From Pedobacter helvus (GTDB taxonomy: Bacteria > Bacteroidota > Bacteroidia > Sphingobacteriales > Sphingobacteriaceae), in contig NZ_SRMP01000001.1 in the NCBI RefSeq assembly GCF_005925325.1, positions 1,059,591-1,123,590 on the forward strand: a DNA stretch of 64,000 nt, in the 5' to 3' direction. The notes below the pieces were generated by a model. It had not been told where the DNA came from. It was given only the letters and a program-made list of their open reading frames with translations, and did no database searches. The translations under genes and the position numbers were made by a program. Below, piece by piece: positions 34,431 through 42,664 of this stretch (position 1 is the first letter of the stretch; each line of letters starts with the position of its first letter).

Positions 34431-35474
34431 ATGACAGACAAGAACTTACAAAAATTAAGACAGCAAATAGTTGACGAAACCGATGGGCTTAAATTTTCCA
34501 AACTGATAGAGAAGCTATTGAAGAAATATGCATCAACTGACAGAGAATATGTTTTGGAAATCCTGACAGATTATGCCAGGAATGGACAAATTTTGCATTG
34601 GCGAAATTTTCTGCTGAATGATATTATAGAACTTGTAAACGAAGGAGAAGCTAACTACGTTGAATTTTTCGAGTGGTGCGTCACGCAACCTGAATTAACC
34701 TATTGGGGAATTGATGGGCTATTAAAAACCAACGGAAGAAAATCATTTTCGGCACTCATTGAAATTCTAAAAAACGAAAGTCTTAAAACTTCAATCCGTG
34801 CAAAAGCAATCAAAAGTATTTCGGTATTTAGCAAACAGCCGTTTGACCGGGAATTACCTAAAGACCCGGGACATTGGAAAGTAGAAGATTTAAGAATAGA
34901 GGAAATAGAAACCTGGCAGAAAAATGGTTTTCAAGATGGTGAAGGTTATACCCAACCGAAAACTCATATTTCGTTAGAAAATCCAAAAACAGAACTGGAA
35001 AAAATTGCTTCAAAACTTAATAAAAAACTCGAAGCACAAAGAACTAAAAATCAAGATTTATCAAACCCGGCCAACTGGTTGACTATTGCAGACGAAACCG
35101 ACATTTTGAACATAGAGAAAAGATGGAAATTGCCGGAGAATTATTTAACGTTTCTGAAAAACTACTCGCCTTTGAAAGTATTTATTAACAGCAGAAAATA
35201 TTTTCAGGGTTTGCATTTATATGGCGCTTCTGACTTGATAAAGAGACAGGAAGGATATTCATTTAATCCGGTAACTAACAAAACGATTGACGAATGGCCA
35301 GAGAATTTTGTTGTCATTGCTGATGCAGGAGCTGACCCATATTGCATAGACATCAGTCAAATAAAAGATAAAGATGCACCCATTTATACAAGCACCCACG
35401 GAAATGGCGAATGGAAATTTGAGTTATATGCAGACAGCTTTTTAACTTTTTTAAAGGAAATTGCTCGAAGATAA
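34431..35474 (+). CDS. SMI1/KNR4 (SUKH) domain protein with long helical N-terminus
   Basis: 347 residues from the ATG at 34431; an ATG at 34425 is also possible. Residues 1-205 are helical and HEAT-like in spacing (YVLEILTDYARNGQILHWRN, FSALIEILKNESLKTSIRAK). Residues 221-343 are a typical SUKH domain: DILNIEKRWKLPENYLTFLKNY, LHLYGASDLI, WPENFVVIADAGADPYCIDI, then THGNGEWKFELYADSFLTFL. SUKH proteins are broad immunity proteins of bacterial toxin systems. It is probably cytoplasmic. A fragment of its 5' end is duplicated at 33651-33689. The fusion with a long helical domain is longer than a usual stand-alone SUKH protein. Confidence 0.9.
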   Translation: MTDKNLQKLRQQIVDETDGLKFSKLIEKLLKKYASTDREYVLEILTDYARNGQILHWRNFLLNDIIELVNEGEANYVEFFEWCVTQPELTYWGIDGLLKTNGRKSFSALIEILKNESLKTSIRAKAIKSISVFSKQPFDRELPKDPGHWKVEDLRIEEIETWQKNGFQDGEGYTQPKTHISLENPKTELEKIASKLNKKLEAQRTKNQDLSNPANWLTIADETDILNIEKRWKLPENYLTFLKNYSPLKVFINSRKYFQGLHLYGASDLIKRQEGYSFNPVTNKTIDEWPENFVVIADAGADPYCIDISQIKDKDAPIYTSTHGNGEWKFELYADSFLTFLKEIARR

Positions 35475-35850
35475 TAAGTGATTTGAACAAATGGTTTTAC
35501 GATTTTGACGTGAATTAGGCGGACGAATTTAGAAATTACTAAAAAAGAATAGTTCTTAAGAGCAGTTCAAATGCAAAATTGAAAGATTGATTTTTTCCTT
35601 AATTTTCTTTATAAAAACTGCCATCAGTAATTGGTAACCGATACCTCTTTCTATCAAAAAAAAATCGGCAAAATAAAGCGAATAATAAATAAGCACCTGC
35701 GAATTGTGAATGAAAGCTTTTTATGCTCCGCTTATTTGTATTTTAGATTGGAGAGATTAAAAAACACACAAATAACCTAACAAATTTTGCGCTAAAACCA
35801 TCTACCTATGGCAAGGTTCGAAACTTTGGTGGTAATTATAACACAACATT
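35475..35850. other. 376-bp intergenic region holding a CGAAT promoter
   Basis: Apart from the tandem-site promoter at 35679-35746, I see no gene. A 34-codon ATG frame at 35807 overlaps the start of the next gene and has a composition (MARFETLVVIITQHYGH) that gives no support for translation. The leader from the promoter to the ATG at 35851 would be about 95 nt, longer than at the other copies. Confidence 0.5.
35679..35746 (+). promoter_or_regulatory. CGAAT tandem-site promoter, copy f
   Basis: CGAATAATAA at 35679 and CGAATTGTGA at 35700 are 21 bp apart. TATTTTAG (35739-35746) starts 39 bp after the second half-site, with the same box sequence as copy c. It precedes the BON-Imm1 gene at 35851, which places an immunity-type gene under the shared control. 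Confidence 0.7.
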
Positions 35851-36501
35851 ATGGACACAACAAAATTCGATCATTTACCCGCCGAGCTGAAAGAGAAGAT
35901 TATCCAATCTAGGCGAGCTTTTTTAAAAGCACAAGAAATTAGCGACAAGATTTCGGACGCCTTTAATATTTGTAACCTAAGCGTTTCTGCAACTGCCGAA
36001 AGTATCATTTCAATAAGTGGAATTGTTGACGACAAAAACGAAAAAGATGCTATCCACAATTTTGCACTACAACTGGAAAACGTTTCAAGTGTTAGCAATG
36101 GCATTGATGTATTGGCTAATTCTACCCTATTGACTTTAACTGCCAACGGGGATGAATTTTCCGTTACTACGCTGGCCGAATTGCAAATTGTACTAGCCCA
36201 TTACCAAGAAAAATCATTTGTAGATTATAGTTTTAGCGGACACGGTGAAACCACAGTTTTATTATTAAGAAATTCAACACATTCATTCGCAATCTATCTC
36301 AAATATGAAGGCGATGCAGGTTTTACTACGTACAACGCTAAAGGTACGAGTACGGAAATAGAAAATTTTATGTTGACAAATGGTCAAAAAGATGAATATC
36401 CTACCTCACTCTTGGTTGACAATAAAGATGGTTTAGAAATCCTGAAGTTTTACTTATTAACAGGAGAAATGTATCCAGGTATTGAATGGCGAGAAGAATA
36501 A
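35851..36501 (+). CDS. BON domain - Imm1 fusion protein
   Basis: 216 residues, no signal peptide. Residues about 31-87 (ISDKISDAFNI, SVSATAESIISISGIVDDKN, FALQLENVSSVSNGIDVL) follow the alpha-beta-beta-alpha-beta layout of a BON domain. Residues about 105-215 match Imm1-type immunity proteins: TLAELQIVLAHYQE, then HSFAIYLKYEGDAGFTTY, then the C-terminal signature LEILKFYLLTGEMYPGIEW. BON domains usually bind phospholipid or other envelope surfaces, so the fusion may bring an Imm1 antidote to a membrane. The BON call is weaker than the Imm1 call. It has its own CGAAT promoter. Confidence 0.75.
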   Translation: MDTTKFDHLPAELKEKIIQSRRAFLKAQEISDKISDAFNICNLSVSATAESIISISGIVDDKNEKDAIHNFALQLENVSSVSNGIDVLANSTLLTLTANGDEFSVTTLAELQIVLAHYQEKSFVDYSFSGHGETTVLLLRNSTHSFAIYLKYEGDAGFTTYNAKGTSTEIENFMLTNGQKDEYPTSLLVDNKDGLEILKFYLLTGEMYPGIEWREE

Positions 36502-36602
36502 CTATCGCTAACAAGGTTAGCTAAGCTGATTGCGATATTCTTTTTACAGAATAAGTCTCTCACAGCTCACCAAACCGTCACTCTACAAATGAAAAACAAA
36601 GA

Positions 36603-37199
36603 ATGAAAACATTAACTGAAATTATAGCAAATTATAGAGATACTCAGGATGAAAACTTATTAGAAGGCTTTAAGTTTAAACATAATGGGGAAACGGAATA
36701 TGGCAAAATCTTCGACCTTAATTATTGGCACAGAAAAGATTTGGTTTTTACGCTGTACGAAAATTATTCGCTGGCAGATAAACCTTTAATCAAATGGCTT
36801 TTAAACGAAGAGTTTAAAGGCTATGATGCAGAGGCAGATTTGCCAGTTTACCTAACCGATCTTTGTGCTTTTATGCTGTACAAGCTAATGGAAATGGAAG
36901 ACGTTTATGATTTATTTAGAGTAAAGTTTGGCGCAGGCACAGATAATCAATTTTTTGTGGATATAGAATTGGTATTGGGAATTGACAGTGAACAAACTAA
37001 ACAATTTCTATTAAACAATCCTAAAAACAAGCGACTAAACAAACAGATTATAAAGACCATAAATTGGTACGAAAGCCAACCAGAACATAAACTAAAGGAC
37101 AGAGAAACATATATAAATCATTTTGAGAGTAAAAAAATCAGATGGATAAAAAATGATATGGAAGATACAGAGAGCTATAGTAGAAACCAATTGATGTAA
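36603..37199 (+). CDS. Hypothetical protein in immunity-gene cluster
   Basis: 198 residues, no signal peptide, acidic N-terminal half and basic C-terminal half. Aromatic- and Leu-rich helices dominate (LYENYSLADKPLIKWLLNEE, CAFMLYKLMEMEDVYDLF). The end (DRETYINHFESKKIRWIKND) is strongly basic. No family is recognised; size and setting resemble other immunity proteins, which is inference only. It starts 101 bp after the BON-Imm1 gene. Confidence 0.72.
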   Translation: MKTLTEIIANYRDTQDENLLEGFKFKHNGETEYGKIFDLNYWHRKDLVFTLYENYSLADKPLIKWLLNEEFKGYDAEADLPVYLTDLCAFMLYKLMEMEDVYDLFRVKFGAGTDNQFFVDIELVLGIDSEQTKQFLLNNPKNKRLNKQIIKTINWYESQPEHKLKDRETYINHFESKKIRWIKNDMEDTESYSRNQLM

Positions 37200-37300
37200 A
37201 GCTATACACACCGAAGGTCCTCAGCTTTTGAAAGTGCCAGTTACAAATTATAAAATTTCCATCGCTGTACCGATCTTCCATCATCTAAACCTAAAGAGAA

Positions 37301-37756
37301 ATGAAAACATTTAAAATTACCTTTTACATTCTCCTATGCTTACTGTCGGTAAATTCATCTTTTGGGCAAACATTAGAATTAGCCGACTTAAGAAAAGCGT
37401 ACAATGCTCAAAAACCAACTGAGCATAAACAGCTAATATCAAAGGGTTTTAAACTACTAAGTGATACGATTTCAACAAACCAAAAGAAATTTAAATACCA
37501 ATCAGCTAAAAAAGAAATCATTGAATTGGTATTCACAGAAGATGGAGAAGGTAGTGAATATCTAAGTATAACTTATTATTTACCATCAGAACTGGCGTAT
37601 AAGAAATTTCTCTCCACGCTAACAGGGTATAAATTCAAGTATAGCAAACGAAATCAACGTTATCAACTACCAATAAGCTCCTATTCTGGCGAAAATGTTT
37701 ACCCCAAAGGGTTAACGCTGTATAACGGAATGAAATATTATGCTTTAGAATGTTAG
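37301..37756 (+). CDS. Small secreted protein
   Basis: 151 residues with a signal peptide (cleavage near SFGQT). The mature domain has a helix (ELADLRKAYNAQ), then beta strands with many Lys/Tyr (KKFKYQSAKKEIIELVFTED, YLSITYYLPSELAYKKFLS, YKFKYSKRNQRYQLP). The function is unknown. A coding relic in another frame begins at its 3' end. Confidence 0.74.
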   Translation: MKTFKITFYILLCLLSVNSSFGQTLELADLRKAYNAQKPTEHKQLISKGFKLLSDTISTNQKKFKYQSAKKEIIELVFTEDGEGSEYLSITYYLPSELAYKKFLSTLTGYKFKYSKRNQRYQLPISSYSGENVYPKGLTLYNGMKYYALEC

Positions 37757-37766
37757 TCACATAGAT

Positions 37767-37871
37767 AAAGCATTAACGGGACCAAGACCTGGATCTGTAA
37801 ATGAGATTAAACCACCACCGATAAATGACAGCATAATTGAACCGAAGGAGGTAAATATAAAAGAGAATTGA
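37767..37871 (+). pseudogene. C-terminal gene relic coupled to a MORN-type gene start
   Basis: An open frame without a start codon reads KALTGPRPGSVNEIKPPP and ends in TGA at 37869-37871. The A of that stop is the A of the next ATG (TGATG). This is the normal arrangement for translational coupling and suggests that a larger gene was once followed directly by the YwqK-like gene. The Pro-rich tail cannot be assigned to a family; a lost effector is possible but unproven. Confidence 0.4.
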
Positions 37872-38068
37872 TGAAAATATTGATAACCGTAACGCTATTT
37901 CTGATACAGATTTTTGCTTTTGGGCAAACTGAACAAAAGAACTAAGATAACAATGGTAAGTTAAGAGAAATTGGTTTCTATGATACAAATAATCTCAAAA
38001 CTGACGAATGGAAGTTCTATTATGAAAATGAACAATTGGAGCAAATTTGGAAGTATATCAACAGTTGA
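37871..38068 (+). pseudogene. MORN/YwqK-type gene interrupted by an in-frame stop
   Basis: The frame starts with a signal peptide (MKILITVTLFLIQIFAFGQ), meets TAA at 37943, and continues in the same frame with GKLREIGFYDTNNLKTDEW and KFYYENEQLEQIWKYINS before TGA. The second part is a MORN-like repeat as in YwqK-family antitoxins (GeW.fYYEngqL). One nonsense change and loss of the 3' repeats explain the present form. A 37-codon frame at 38070-38183 (MFFRQIIEFYETKHKEEYDE...) may be the end of a further lost gene. Confidence 0.6.
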
Positions 38069-38328
38069 AATGTTTTTCAGACAAATCATCGAATTTTATG
38101 AAACCAAACACAAAGAAGAATATGATGAATACTTTGAAGTTGAAGAAATTGAAAATTATCCTAAAAAAATCATCTCAGAATAACTCGAAAAAGCATTATT
38201 GCTATTCTAATCTGGCTTAAGTATTCGCGTTTTCAGCGGTCGCTTAAATCCAACATGAGCCGAAGACTTTGTCTGGAAACAAAGCAATAACTACCTATCA
38301 CCACAATTAAATATAATTGCACATTATC

Positions 38329-38362
38329 AACTACAAAAAACTGGCAGATCTCTACGAATAAT
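38329..38362 (+). pseudogene. Remnant of a GIDE-protein gene 3' end
   Basis: CTACAAAAAACTGGCAGATC and the bases that follow match the end of the gene at 30475-31467 with about 31 of 34 positions identical. They encode INYKKLADLYE followed by a stop, against INYKKLADLNE in the intact gene. Upstream similarity stops at once. It continues directly into promoter copy g, just as the intact gene end runs into promoter copy e. Confidence 0.65.
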
Positions 38363-38422
38363 AAAGTATATCCAGCGAATTTTAATCACAACATATACGG
38401 CTAAAATTTAGATGTAAATTTA
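38355..38422 (+). promoter_or_regulatory. CGAAT tandem-site promoter, copy g (orphan)
   Basis: CGAATAATAA at 38355 and CGAATTTTAA at 38376 are 21 bp apart. TAAATTTA (38415-38422) starts 39 bp after the second. Downstream, ATCTACCTCTGAAAAATAAA aligns with the start region of the gene at 31544 (ATCTATCTATGGAAAACAAA), but the ATG is CTG and the gene body is gone. Transcription would run through the structured element into the WG-repeat lipoprotein gene at 38782. Confidence 0.65.
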
Positions 38423-38495
38423 AATACATCTACCTCTGAAAAATAAATTAGTTGTGTTTGAAAATCAGAAAAACAATGGCAATACTTATCGAAAA

Positions 38496-38749
38496 TTGTA
38501 GCCCCGCTTTTTGTTATAAGCTTGTTTGTCTTCGACTATGCTCAGACTGACACAAGCTTGCCACGCCAATCGCCTGCCTGCCGGTAGGCAGGGGTTTAGG
38601 GCACCAAGCCGGTAGCAATTTGAGGGGTTTAACTAGCACCGCCTTAAGTTTATAGCCCCGATTGAAGCGGAAATACCCCGATTTCATCGGGGATGAGAGC
38701 GGAAAGCGGGACGAACGTTAAAAAAAGCACTAGGCATTGCGCTTCAAAT
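38496..38749 (+). repeat. Large interspersed structured element, copy 2
   Basis: About 254 bp with the same conserved blocks as copy 1 (32048-32285). The variable tips differ. The first holds an AAGCTTG/CAAGCTT stem around a CTTCGACTATGCTCAGACTGA motif and then the palindrome CCTGCCTGCCGGTAGGCAGG. The second holds CCCCGATTTCATCGGGG. Both inserts look like REP-type palindromes placed into a constant scaffold. The rest of the 1,025-bp gap 37757-38781 consists of the relics and promoter listed separately. Confidence 0.75.
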
Positions 38750-38781
38750 GATTATTATTTTTTAGCCATTTAACCAAAAAT

Positions 38782-40749
38782 ATGAAATTTAAATACCTTT
38801 TTATTTTGCTTCTTATAGGCTCATTTTTACAGGCTTGCAGTCAGAAAAATGAACCACAAACGGTAGAAGCTAAAAAATACATAGCCACCTTACAAGCGAT
38901 GAAATATGATGAGTTGAAAAGCGAATTGAAAAAAGATACAGCGCTACTCAATAAGCTCATCAAAACATCGACTTTTACTTTGCAACTGACCTCACATTTT
39001 TCTTCGGGCGAGAAAAGTGCGGTAGAAAAATCGGTGCCAGAATTTGATATCAACCACAACCAAGCTAAAATCACAGAGCTTTTTAATGACTATTGTAAGC
39101 ATCTATCGTTTGAGCAGAATTTTAGCGATAATGCTAACAGCGAAAATTTTAGCCTTTACGGACAAGGTTTATTTAGATACGAAAGCAGGTTTTATTTAAC
39201 CGACGACGACCACATTATTAAGGAAAAAGACAGCTTGTTTAAACCTTACATCCCGAGTGTGATTACTAACGAAAAGGCTTACTTTTTTAGGGGCAAAAAA
39301 ATAGCAAAAGCTGATATCGGGATGAAGAGAATTGATAGCATTGAGGCTGATTTGAGTTTGAAACTGCCGACTGATTTTGAGAAACTCTCCATCGAAAAAT
39401 CTGATAAAACTGTTGAGTATAAAGATGATAAGATTGAAATAGAAAGCATAAAAGAAAACTTGGCTCAGCTAAAAGTACCAATTGCTTTATATAGCGAAAT
39501 TATTGGTTATCAAGCTACAAATGGTAAAAATTTGAGAATGAATACCAGTGCGTTAAGTAGTACGCCAATGTTATCAATCGACAAAAAGGTACAGGAAAGT
39601 TTAAAGGAATTGCTTGCGATTTTTACCGAGGTGCTGAAAGAAAATGATGAGAAAAATGCCAAAGGAAAACTCAATAAGATTAACCAAAATCATTTGGATG
39701 CCAAAGTAAATATGACAGAATTTGATGCTTCGCTTGATAAACTCTCTAAAGATAAAGCTAAAGTTGAAGAGTTGGGCGATGTTGGTTTGTACAATGAAAT
39801 TGCCAATGCAAGCAAAAAAGTACTCGGTGTGCGAACACAATTTGTGCTGGTAGAATTTCCTGACGACATTAAAAATATTGATGTTTTTGTAGCGACAAAA
39901 TCTACCTTATTGCAAAACAAAAAGATGGTAAAATATGGCAATCATTATTTAAACCCCAAATATTTTGATGAAAGCAAACCGAACATCGTTTTTTATAGTC
40001 ATGAAAATGGACGGAAATTTGGCATAAGCAACCGAGATGGCGAAACGATTATTAAACCAACTTTTGGCGAATTGAGACAGCTTGCTAACGAATATTTTAT
40101 GGGTGACGAGAAGTTGTATTGGTTAAACGTTGCTGATAAAAAGATGGTTGCCTTGCCACAGTACAAAAATTTTGTACAAAGTTTAAAACCTGGTTACGAT
40201 GTTTTTGAGAAAACCGTTGGCGAAGATGATAAGTATGGCGTGGTGCTTAACCGCGATAAAACAATTCTGCCTTTTGCGTATTATCAGATTGAAAAACATG
40301 ACAATTTTATTATTGCCAGCAAAACACACAACCTTGATGAGCTTTATGATTTAAACTTTAAAAAGTTACCGAATAAAGGCATTCAAAATATTCGTACGGT
40401 AGATAACTTTATTGCTTCTGATATTAAATTTCCGGCAATTTTTGTAGGCGAAGATATCAATAAGAAAAAAGCCCTGGTTGATAAAAATTTGAACTTGCTA
40501 ACTAGCTTTAAATACGAATTTATCAGTCCGTTTTTTAGTGTAAACAACTACTACATCGCCGGGGTTAGAACCGCCGATGGAAGCAATTACTGGTATGGGA
40601 TTATTGATACAAATGGCAAAGAGGTAGTGCCGTTTATCTTTTGCAACATCAGCGAAGAGTTTGATAAAAACGGTAAGTTGAAATTCTGTTTAAAAGACAA
40701 AAAAGAAGCAATGGATTTTAAAGCTTTTCTGCAGAAGTATAAAAAATAG
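38782..40749 (+). CDS. WG-repeat lipoprotein
   Basis: 655-residue lipoprotein (lipobox LQAC, Cys at about 19). The N-terminal 380 residues are mostly helical with charged segments. The C-terminal third carries WG-like repeats: KFGISNRDGETIIKPTFGEL, then KYGVVLNRDKTILPFAYYQI, then WYGIIDTNGKEVVPFIFCNI. WG repeats are beta-rich surface modules, frequent in Bacteroidota, without known enzyme activity. It is preceded by structured element copy 2 and the orphan CGAAT promoter g. Confidence 0.84.
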   Translation: MKFKYLFILLLIGSFLQACSQKNEPQTVEAKKYIATLQAMKYDELKSELKKDTALLNKLIKTSTFTLQLTSHFSSGEKSAVEKSVPEFDINHNQAKITELFNDYCKHLSFEQNFSDNANSENFSLYGQGLFRYESRFYLTDDDHIIKEKDSLFKPYIPSVITNEKAYFFRGKKIAKADIGMKRIDSIEADLSLKLPTDFEKLSIEKSDKTVEYKDDKIEIESIKENLAQLKVPIALYSEIIGYQATNGKNLRMNTSALSSTPMLSIDKKVQESLKELLAIFTEVLKENDEKNAKGKLNKINQNHLDAKVNMTEFDASLDKLSKDKAKVEELGDVGLYNEIANASKKVLGVRTQFVLVEFPDDIKNIDVFVATKSTLLQNKKMVKYGNHYLNPKYFDESKPNIVFYSHENGRKFGISNRDGETIIKPTFGELRQLANEYFMGDEKLYWLNVADKKMVALPQYKNFVQSLKPGYDVFEKTVGEDDKYGVVLNRDKTILPFAYYQIEKHDNFIIASKTHNLDELYDLNFKKLPNKGIQNIRTVDNFIASDIKFPAIFVGEDINKKKALVDKNLNLLTSFKYEFISPFFSVNNYYIAGVRTADGSNYWYGIIDTNGKEVVPFIFCNISEEFDKNGKLKFCLKDKKEAMDFKAFLQKYKK

Positions 40750-40792
40750 TCGGCTTTTGTTTGTTTAAAGCTGGCACAAAATAGTTTAGGTT

Positions 40793-42580
40793 ATGAAGAA
40801 ACTTATTTTCCTTGCACTCTTATTTTTAGAAAAATCGGTATCAGCTCAAAATACAATGACATTAAGTGGATTTTTTCAAGAAAACTATCGAACCGTTAAG
40901 TTGGGCAAAGAGGTAGAAAGATTGCTTTTCATCAAAATGAAAGGCCATTTCCAATTACCTCCTTATGATTATGGATATTTCCTAAATCTTACAAAAGAGG
41001 ATGCACTTAAAACTGGGTTTAATGACATTGTTGTGCTCCCACTAAACGAAGGTTTTTCTCAGAGCGATAAAGATAAAGTTACCTTAGAATTGGTGCCCTT
41101 GAGTGTAAACGAACCCACTATCTTTTATACCAAACAAAACAATGTTGATAAAGGGATCAGCTACAATAAAAGGATTTTTGCTAACCCAACGTTAAAGGAT
41201 ACGGTAAGTTGGGATGAAATTACCAATTCGGATTTCCATTACACCAAACAGTGGATAGATAACCTGGATAACGAAAAGGAAGTAACACTTAAAAGCTATA
41301 TAATTTACCATACTGATAAAGGCAGTGGCAGTCATGTGCAGTTTTCGAAAATAAAAATGAAAGAACTGGCGCAAGAACGCCTGCACCGTGTTTCGATTTT
41401 ATTTGACATTGTAGAAGATGAAATTTGGACCAAAAAGCAATGGCAAGATTGGTTTGAGAAAACAATTAACTATCAGGAACCTACTTTAAAAGACTGTAAC
41501 GCTGGCAATTACAGCATTAGCAATATTTATAAGTATGATGATGGTAATACCATGCTTTTCGACACCGATACTATTACCAACAAAGTTTTTGCTATTCAAT
41601 CCTTACCTTATAATGTAGATCAGTTTAAAGATCGACAAATGGTAATCATCGATAGTTTAAAATATCACAAATACGATTATTATCGCGACGACCAAAAGCA
41701 AACCCACAATGTTAGGGCGTTTGAAAGTATAAATAACAGCCTTTATTTTGTAGATTTCTATGGCAATTGGAGTGCTTACGAATATGATTTAGCCAGTGAT
41801 CAGTATAATTTTAAGGAAAAAAAGCAAATTGTTCTGCCCGAAATTACAGGCAAAAGAATTGATTATTATGTAAGCCATTTACAAACCAACGAGAACCTGA
41901 TGTTCGCCATCATTGGTAATGAAAAGTCGAAAGAATTCCAAGTGGCTACATTAAAAACACAAACCGGCGAAACCCTAAAAGTGAAATCTTTAAAAGATTT
42001 ACTGGCGTCTACAGGCGTGAATTTTACGAAGACCTTAGAAATCGTTCATTTAAAATATGGCTTAAAAAGCAGTGTCGATTTTGTTTTCGGCATTAAACAA
42101 GGCGATGATTATTTTCTGGTAAAAACCAATAGCGATTTAACTGAGACAAAACTGATTAAAGCAACGAAAGAAATAAGTGGCGCAACGATATTTGTTAAAG
42201 ATAAAACCATCGATGTGCTTAAATCAGATCGATCGGTGTTGTATAAAATGTCTTTTGATGCAGATTTAAAAACGATGGTAAGCAACCAGCACCAAGTGTT
42301 TGAAGATTGGTATTACGATGAAGACGGAATTGTTGTTTACGATGGCTTGAATTATAAACTGTTCGCACCATATAGCTTATCTCAATACTCAGGTATTAAT
42401 TTGCTTACTTTAAATGAGAAATTGGAAACAATAAAAACGCAATGCGTTTATCAGTTTCTACCTTTAGAAGAACCCGAATATAACAACATGATCCATTTGC
42501 AATATGCAACCAAACAAAATGAAGATTGGTTGTTGTTATTTCGCCATGAAAGTACTTTGAGGTATGCAAAAGTGAGGTAG
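40793..42580 (+). CDS. Large secreted protein of unknown function
   Basis: 595 residues with a signal peptide (cleavage near VSAQN). The body is beta-rich and repetitive, with a propeller-like spacing of strand groups (DDGNTMLFDTDTITNKVFAIQ, NNSLYFVDFYGNWSAYEYDL, EDGIVVYDGLNYKLFAPY). A helical segment lies near 190-230 (EIWTKKQWQDWFEKTINY). No catalytic motif is recognised. A TTTG-N18-TAGTTTAG promoter (40760-40789) lies just upstream, so it probably has its own transcript. Confidence 0.77.
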   Translation: MKKLIFLALLFLEKSVSAQNTMTLSGFFQENYRTVKLGKEVERLLFIKMKGHFQLPPYDYGYFLNLTKEDALKTGFNDIVVLPLNEGFSQSDKDKVTLELVPLSVNEPTIFYTKQNNVDKGISYNKRIFANPTLKDTVSWDEITNSDFHYTKQWIDNLDNEKEVTLKSYIIYHTDKGSGSHVQFSKIKMKELAQERLHRVSILFDIVEDEIWTKKQWQDWFEKTINYQEPTLKDCNAGNYSISNIYKYDDGNTMLFDTDTITNKVFAIQSLPYNVDQFKDRQMVIIDSLKYHKYDYYRDDQKQTHNVRAFESINNSLYFVDFYGNWSAYEYDLASDQYNFKEKKQIVLPEITGKRIDYYVSHLQTNENLMFAIIGNEKSKEFQVATLKTQTGETLKVKSLKDLLASTGVNFTKTLEIVHLKYGLKSSVDFVFGIKQGDDYFLVKTNSDLTETKLIKATKEISGATIFVKDKTIDVLKSDRSVLYKMSFDADLKTMVSNQHQVFEDWYYDEDGIVVYDGLNYKLFAPYSLSQYSGINLLTLNEKLETIKTQCVYQFLPLEEPEYNNMIHLQYATKQNEDWLLLFRHESTLRYAKVR

Positions 42581-42664
42581 ATTAAGCTTAATTTAACTTG
42601 GCCTTTAGGCACTAGAAGAAAAATAAAGCTATCCAAATTATATAGAAATATTATACGGCTCCTT

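Noticed and set aside
35807-35911. 34-codon ORF before and overlapping the BON-Imm1 gene
   Set aside because: It overlaps the following gene in another frame, and its composition (MARFETLVVIITQHYGH...) is not convincing.
32048-38749. CRISPR array or transposon ends at the structured elements
   Set aside because: There are only single dispersed copies, with no regular repeat-spacer pattern, no cas or transposase gene and no target-site duplications that I could see.
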